A stretch of 64,000 nucleotides of DNA from Komagataeibacter nataicola (lineage in GTDB: Bacteria; Pseudomonadota; Alphaproteobacteria; Acetobacterales; Acetobacteraceae). Positions 61,299 through 64,000 of this stretch are shown piece by piece. Position 1 is the first letter of the stretch; each line of letters opens with the position of its first letter. The position numbers and the translations under genes are program-made. The DNA is taken from positions 1 to 64,000 of the forward strand of contig NZ_NIRT01000011.1 in the NCBI RefSeq assembly GCF_003207795.1, read 5' to 3'. The notes beneath the pieces were generated by a model. That model was not told where the DNA came from. It worked only from the letters and a program-made list of their open reading frames with translations, and did no database searches.

Positions 61299-61808
61299 CT
61301 AGAACCCGTTTACCGTTGTCTGTCCCGTGGCCATGGAATACGAGCAGGCGCGGTCCCCATCGGTTACGACCAGCCAGATGATGTTGCGCAGCCCGGTATA
61401 GAACTGCCCCGCATCGCGCAGCGAGGTGTAGCCGTGATGGCGGAACCATGAGGCGATGATGGTGGTGGGCTGGCTGCCAAACGATTTACGGATCGTATCA
61501 AGCAGCTTGTCGCATTGCGTGCGGCTGAAGCTGTCATGGTTCTGGTACCATATGCCCACCAGGATGCTGTTGCGCCGGGGGTCGAAGTCAGCCACGGGCA
61601 CCATGTCGCTGTCATAGGTGTCGGGCAGGCTGTCAATTTCGTGCTGCATGGCGCGCTCGGCGCGGATCAGGCCGAGATCCATCATGGTCAGCTTGTCGGA
61701 AAACAGGGTGCTGATGACCTGTGAGGCCGGTGTCTGGGCCGCGGCGGTGGCATACCCCCACCCCAGCAGGGCAAGAAACACGAACAGATGGCGCAAGATA
61801 TCCCCCAT
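61299..61808 (-). CDS. Hypothetical secreted protein
   Basis: The 169-residue protein has a signal peptide (about 1-24, ending A-A-A-Q). The mature part contains V-A-D-F-D-P-R-R-N-S-I-L-V-G-I-W-Y-Q-N and F-S-R-T-Q-C-D-K-L, with a second Cys in R-A-C-S-Y-S that may pair with it. No family is recognised. Upstream lies a 155-base divergent gap. Confidence 0.7.
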   Translation of the reverse strand: MGDILRHLFVFLALLGWGYATAAAQTPASQVISTLFSDKLTMMDLGLIRAERAMQHEIDSLPDTYDSDMVPVADFDPRRNSILVGIWYQNHDSFSRTQCDKLLDTIRKSFGSQPTTIIASWFRHHGYTSLRDAGQFYTGLRNIIWLVVTDGDRACSYSMATGQTTVNGF

Positions 61809-61963
61809 GGCGGACTAAGTCGGTTCATCCTTGTCATGGATGGGCGGGCATGATGGCCCGCATCGTGGCAGGCAGCGTTCATGTCATGACAGGAATTAGA
61901 TAAAAATAACCTTTCAGGCCATATGTGTTGTCTTGAATGTTATGCACATAATGCCTATCTGCT

Positions 61964-62233
61964 ATGAGCATAATAACTGACGTGGCGGTGAACGGGAGTG
62001 CGCGCGATATGACACGGATGAAGCTTGCCCTGCGCGGCTGGTTGCAGGTGCTGTGGGGGCAGATCGTGCGCGAAACGGGTTATGCCATCAGCCATGAACG
62101 CCTGCAGCGCCGGGGCCTGCTGATCGAAAAACTCGGCCACGGCCTGCTCTATCGCGCCCACCGGCTGGGGGTGGCGCCAGCCGCCCCGGTGGCGGACCCC
62201 TACGCCACGCCCTCACGCGCGACCGAAGGCTGA
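61964..62233 (+). CDS. Small hypothetical protein, 89 residues
   Basis: The central part L-R-G-W-L-Q-V-L-W-G-Q-I-V and R-L-Q-R-R-G-L-L-I-E-K-L-G recalls CsbD-like stress proteins (G-x-W...W-G...L...K-L), but the resemblance is weak. There is no signal peptide. An in-frame ATG at 62009 is an alternative start. Confidence 0.5.
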   Translation: MSIITDVAVNGSARDMTRMKLALRGWLQVLWGQIVRETGYAISHERLQRRGLLIEKLGHGLLYRAHRLGVAPAAPVADPYATPSRATEG

Positions 62234-62382
62234 AGCCGGGCAGGCCATCGTGCCTGTTATGTGAAGGATTCGTGACAAGCGTGCCCGTTTTCCCCTGTTT
62301 CTGACAGGTCTTTCCACAGGGTTGCCCGAAAATCAGTCCCCCGAATCTGGGGATAAACGGGTTCTCGTATCGCTGATAAGAA

Positions 62383-62475
62383 AAGGAAAGTTCTTGGGTG
62401 CCGCCTTTTTTCAAAAAGGGCGACGTATTCTGAAGCTTTTTGCAAAAAGCTTCACCAGAAACTCTTATCCTTTCA
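62383..62475 (+). repeat. Full copy of the two-hairpin element
   Basis: GGAAAGTTCTTGGGTG, then GCCGCCTTTTTTC/AAAAAGGGCG, then a perfect GAAGCTTTTTG/CAAAAAGCTTC palindrome and ACCAGAAACTCTTATCC. It separates the small protein gene from the convergent HlyD gene. Confidence 0.85.
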
Positions 62476-62482
62476 CCCGCCT

Positions 62483-63433
62483 TTAACGGTGCCCGGCCAG
62501 GTGCTGCATGTCATCGCCCACATGGCGCAGGGCATCGCGCACCGACATGTGGCGGCGGTTCCCCGCCTCTGACACGACCGTGACGGTGGCGGTCATGCCT
62601 GCGGCAAGCACGAGGTCTTTCGGCACGGTATCGATATGTACCCGCACCGGAATGCGCTGGGCCAGCCGCACCCAGGTATAGACCGGGTCCACTGCTGGCA
62701 GCCCCTGTATGGAGGTGGCGGCGTTGTTGCTGGCAATGCCGCGCGTAATGCTTTCCACATGGCCGAACAGGGGTTCATGAAACCCCATCAGGTCCAGCCG
62801 CACGGGTTCGCCTTCGCGGATGGAATGGATTTTCGTCTCCTCGAAATAGCCATCCACCCAGTAGGAATCCGCATCGATGATCTGGATGTTCACATGCCCC
62901 GCGCTGGCATAGTCGCCCGCGCGCATGGTCAGGTTGGTGACATAGCCGTTGAGCGAGCTGCGCACCTCGGTGCGCTCAAGGTCGATGCGCGCCTGCCGCA
63001 GGTCGGCCAGGGCCGAGGCATACTGCGCTTCCGCCTGCTGGGCCACGGCCTCGAACTGCTGCTTTTCCTCGCCCGATACCGCCACGCCGGATATTTTCTG
63101 GCGGCGTTCGTATTGCGATGTCTTGAACTCAAGATCAGCCCGGCGCTCGTTGACCGCCGCCTCGGCAATATCGACTTTCACGCGGAAGTCGAACGGGTCG
63201 ATCACGTACAGCACGTCGCCCTTGTGCACGAACTGGTTGTCATGCACGCGCACTTCATTGATCTGGCCTGAAATGCGCGGCGCGATATTGGCCACCTGCG
63301 CACGGACCTGCCCGTTCCGCGTCCACGGTGAGGCGGTATAATAATCCCACAGCACGATCACCACGATCGCCGCGACAAAAAGAATGGTCGCGGTAATGGC
63401 CAGGCGTACGAAGCGGTTTGCATATGCGAACAC
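62483..63433 (-). CDS. HlyD-family periplasmic adaptor (AaeA-like)
   Basis: The 316-residue membrane-fusion protein has one N-terminal helix (about 10-30), a lipoyl/barrel-sandwich domain (V-A-N-I-A-P-R-I-S-G-Q-I and V-R-S-S-L-N-G-Y-V-T-N), a helical hairpin with A-R-I-D-L-E-R-T-E, and a beta-barrel end. It would link the FUSC pump to an outer-membrane channel. It follows the DUF1656 gene by 12 bases and is third in the operon. Confidence 0.92.
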   Translation of the reverse strand: MFAYANRFVRLAITATILFVAAIVVIVLWDYYTASPWTRNGQVRAQVANIAPRISGQINEVRVHDNQFVHKGDVLYVIDPFDFRVKVDIAEAAVNERRADLEFKTSQYERRQKISGVAVSGEEKQQFEAVAQQAEAQYASALADLRQARIDLERTEVRSSLNGYVTNLTMRAGDYASAGHVNIQIIDADSYWVDGYFEETKIHSIREGEPVRLDLMGFHEPLFGHVESITRGIASNNAATSIQGLPAVDPVYTWVRLAQRIPVRVHIDTVPKDLVLAAGMTATVTVVSEAGNRRHMSVRDALRHVGDDMQHLAGHR

Positions 63434-63445
63434 GTCAGCAGTCTT

Positions 63446-63640
63446 TCACAACATCAGGGTATACAGGCCAACAAGGCAGATCAGCAGGCCGAACTGGGCC
63501 AGCGGCGGGTTCCACACAAAGCGCCACAGGTTGAACCACGACAGCGCCGCGCGCAGCACGAGCAGCGTGCACAGCGCCAGTCCGAGATTCATGACAAAGG
63601 CCGAGACCAGCACGCCTTCCACATCAACGACCTGCCGCAT
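63446..63640 (-). CDS. DUF1656 small membrane protein (AaeX-like)
   Basis: The 64-residue protein has two helices around A-L-S-W-F-N-L-W-R-F-V-W-N-P-P-L, typical of DUF1656 proteins encoded between FUSC and HlyD genes. Its ATG overlaps the stop of the upstream FUSC gene (TGATG). Its exact role in the exporter is unknown. Confidence 0.88.
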   Translation of the reverse strand: MRQVVDVEGVLVSAFVMNLGLALCTLLVLRAALSWFNLWRFVWNPPLAQFGLLICLVGLYTLML

Positions 63641-64000
63641 CAGCCTGCCTTTCCTGTCTTGATGATGCCGTAATGGCGCAGCCTGGGTTGGGCTGCGCGC
63701 CATGAGTGCAGCACCGCATCCAGCCCGGCCAGCAGGTTGATCGCCGCGACCTGCTCAGGTGGCGGCAGGTGGGGGGAGGGGGCAGGCACGGCGGCACAGG
63801 CCTGTTGCAGGCGCGCGTCAAGGTCGCCCCAGGGCGCGTGCAGCCGCAGTTCGCGCGCTGCCAGTTCAGCCGCGGGTCGCAGCAGGGGGGAGCCCGTGGC
63901 CTGGCGCGCATAGGCGCGTGCCCGCGCCAGCGCACCATCGAGTTCGGTAAAGGCGGTAAAGCTTTCAAGCTGCCGGGCGCCGCTGGGGCTGGGCGGTAGA
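63640..64000 (-). CDS. C-terminal part of a FUSC-family transporter (partial)
   Basis: The reading frame enters from the right edge and ends at 63640, overlapping the DUF1656 start by one base. The visible 119 residues are helical and cytoplasmic-looking (A-L-A-R-A-R-A-Y-A-R-Q, L-A-G-L-D-A-V-L-H-S-W-R). Identity as FUSC rests mainly on gene order (FUSC-DUF1656-HlyD), as in AaeB-type aromatic acid export systems. Confidence 0.7.
   Translation of the reverse strand, partial: LPPSPSGARQLESFTAFTELDGALARARAYARQATGSPLLRPAAELAARELRLHAPWGDLDARLQQACAAVPAPSPHLPPPEQVAAINLLAGLDAVLHSWRAAQPRLRHYGIIKTGKAG

Noticed and set aside
1-64000. CRISPR arrays, rRNA operons or prophage blocks
   Set aside because: No regularly spaced direct repeats, rRNA sequence or phage structural genes were seen.

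Overview
The window reads as chromosomal DNA of a GC-rich alphaproteobacterium. The mix of a c-di-GMP signalling protein, a GntP-type gluconate permease, a periplasmic aldose epimerase, BluB, NADP isocitrate dehydrogenase and an aryl-polyene cluster fits an acetic acid bacterium (Acetobacteraceae, Komagataeibacter/Gluconacetobacter-like). That placement is inference from gene content and base composition; no marker gene here proves it.

Region 1 (1-2671): a PAS-PAS-GAF-GGDEF-EAL protein whose EAL domain is cut off at the left edge, probably by an insertion sequence, followed by a secreted cupin. Region 2 (2839-16745) is the centrepiece: an aryl-polyene (APE) cluster. Eleven minus-strand genes with mostly overlapping ends run from 14428 down to 2839: ACP, adenylation-dehydratase fusion, LpxL-like acyltransferase, LolA-like protein, MMPL exporter, ketosynthase, chain-length factor, dehydratase, ketoreductase, a flavin enzyme carrying both FADH2-halogenase motifs, and a lipoprotein. 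A membrane-protein gene (14596-15207) points the other way, and a glycosyltransferase/PlsC pair (15220-16745) completes the set. Together these predict activation of an aryl acid, iterative polyene extension, possible halogenation, acyl/glycosyl transfer and delivery to the outer membrane.

Region 3 (16962-28104) holds tRNA-Tyr, rlmB, a FUSC exporter preceded by a leader ORF, RidA, an SDR oxidoreductase, small and secreted proteins, bluB and a DedA protein with an apparently non-ATG start. Region 4 (28114-47387) holds an NsrR-like Rrf2 regulator with a palindromic site, a dicarboxylate/amino-acid symporter, icd, a phosphoethanolamine-transferase-like enzyme, an SGNH hydrolase, a membrane-anchored Mrr nuclease, an SMR pump, PsiE, many small or secreted unknowns, GalM and GntP. 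Region 5 (47483-53732) holds a short UvrA paralogue, a VanX-type dipeptidase, a divergent pair of small genes with shared palindromes, and a deaminase. Region 6 (53979-61028) is a run of penicillin/AHL acylase, M1 peptidase and TonB-dependent receptor. The right end carries an HlyD/DUF1656/FUSC export operon that leaves the window.

A second theme is a dispersed intergenic element, about 60-90 bp when complete: an outer inverted repeat (ATAAAAGTTTTTGG/CCAAAAACTTTTAT type) enclosing two hairpins, one built on GCCGCC-T-run and one on GAAGC-T-run. I count about 17 full, half or decayed copies, mostly between convergent genes, where they probably act as bidirectional terminators.
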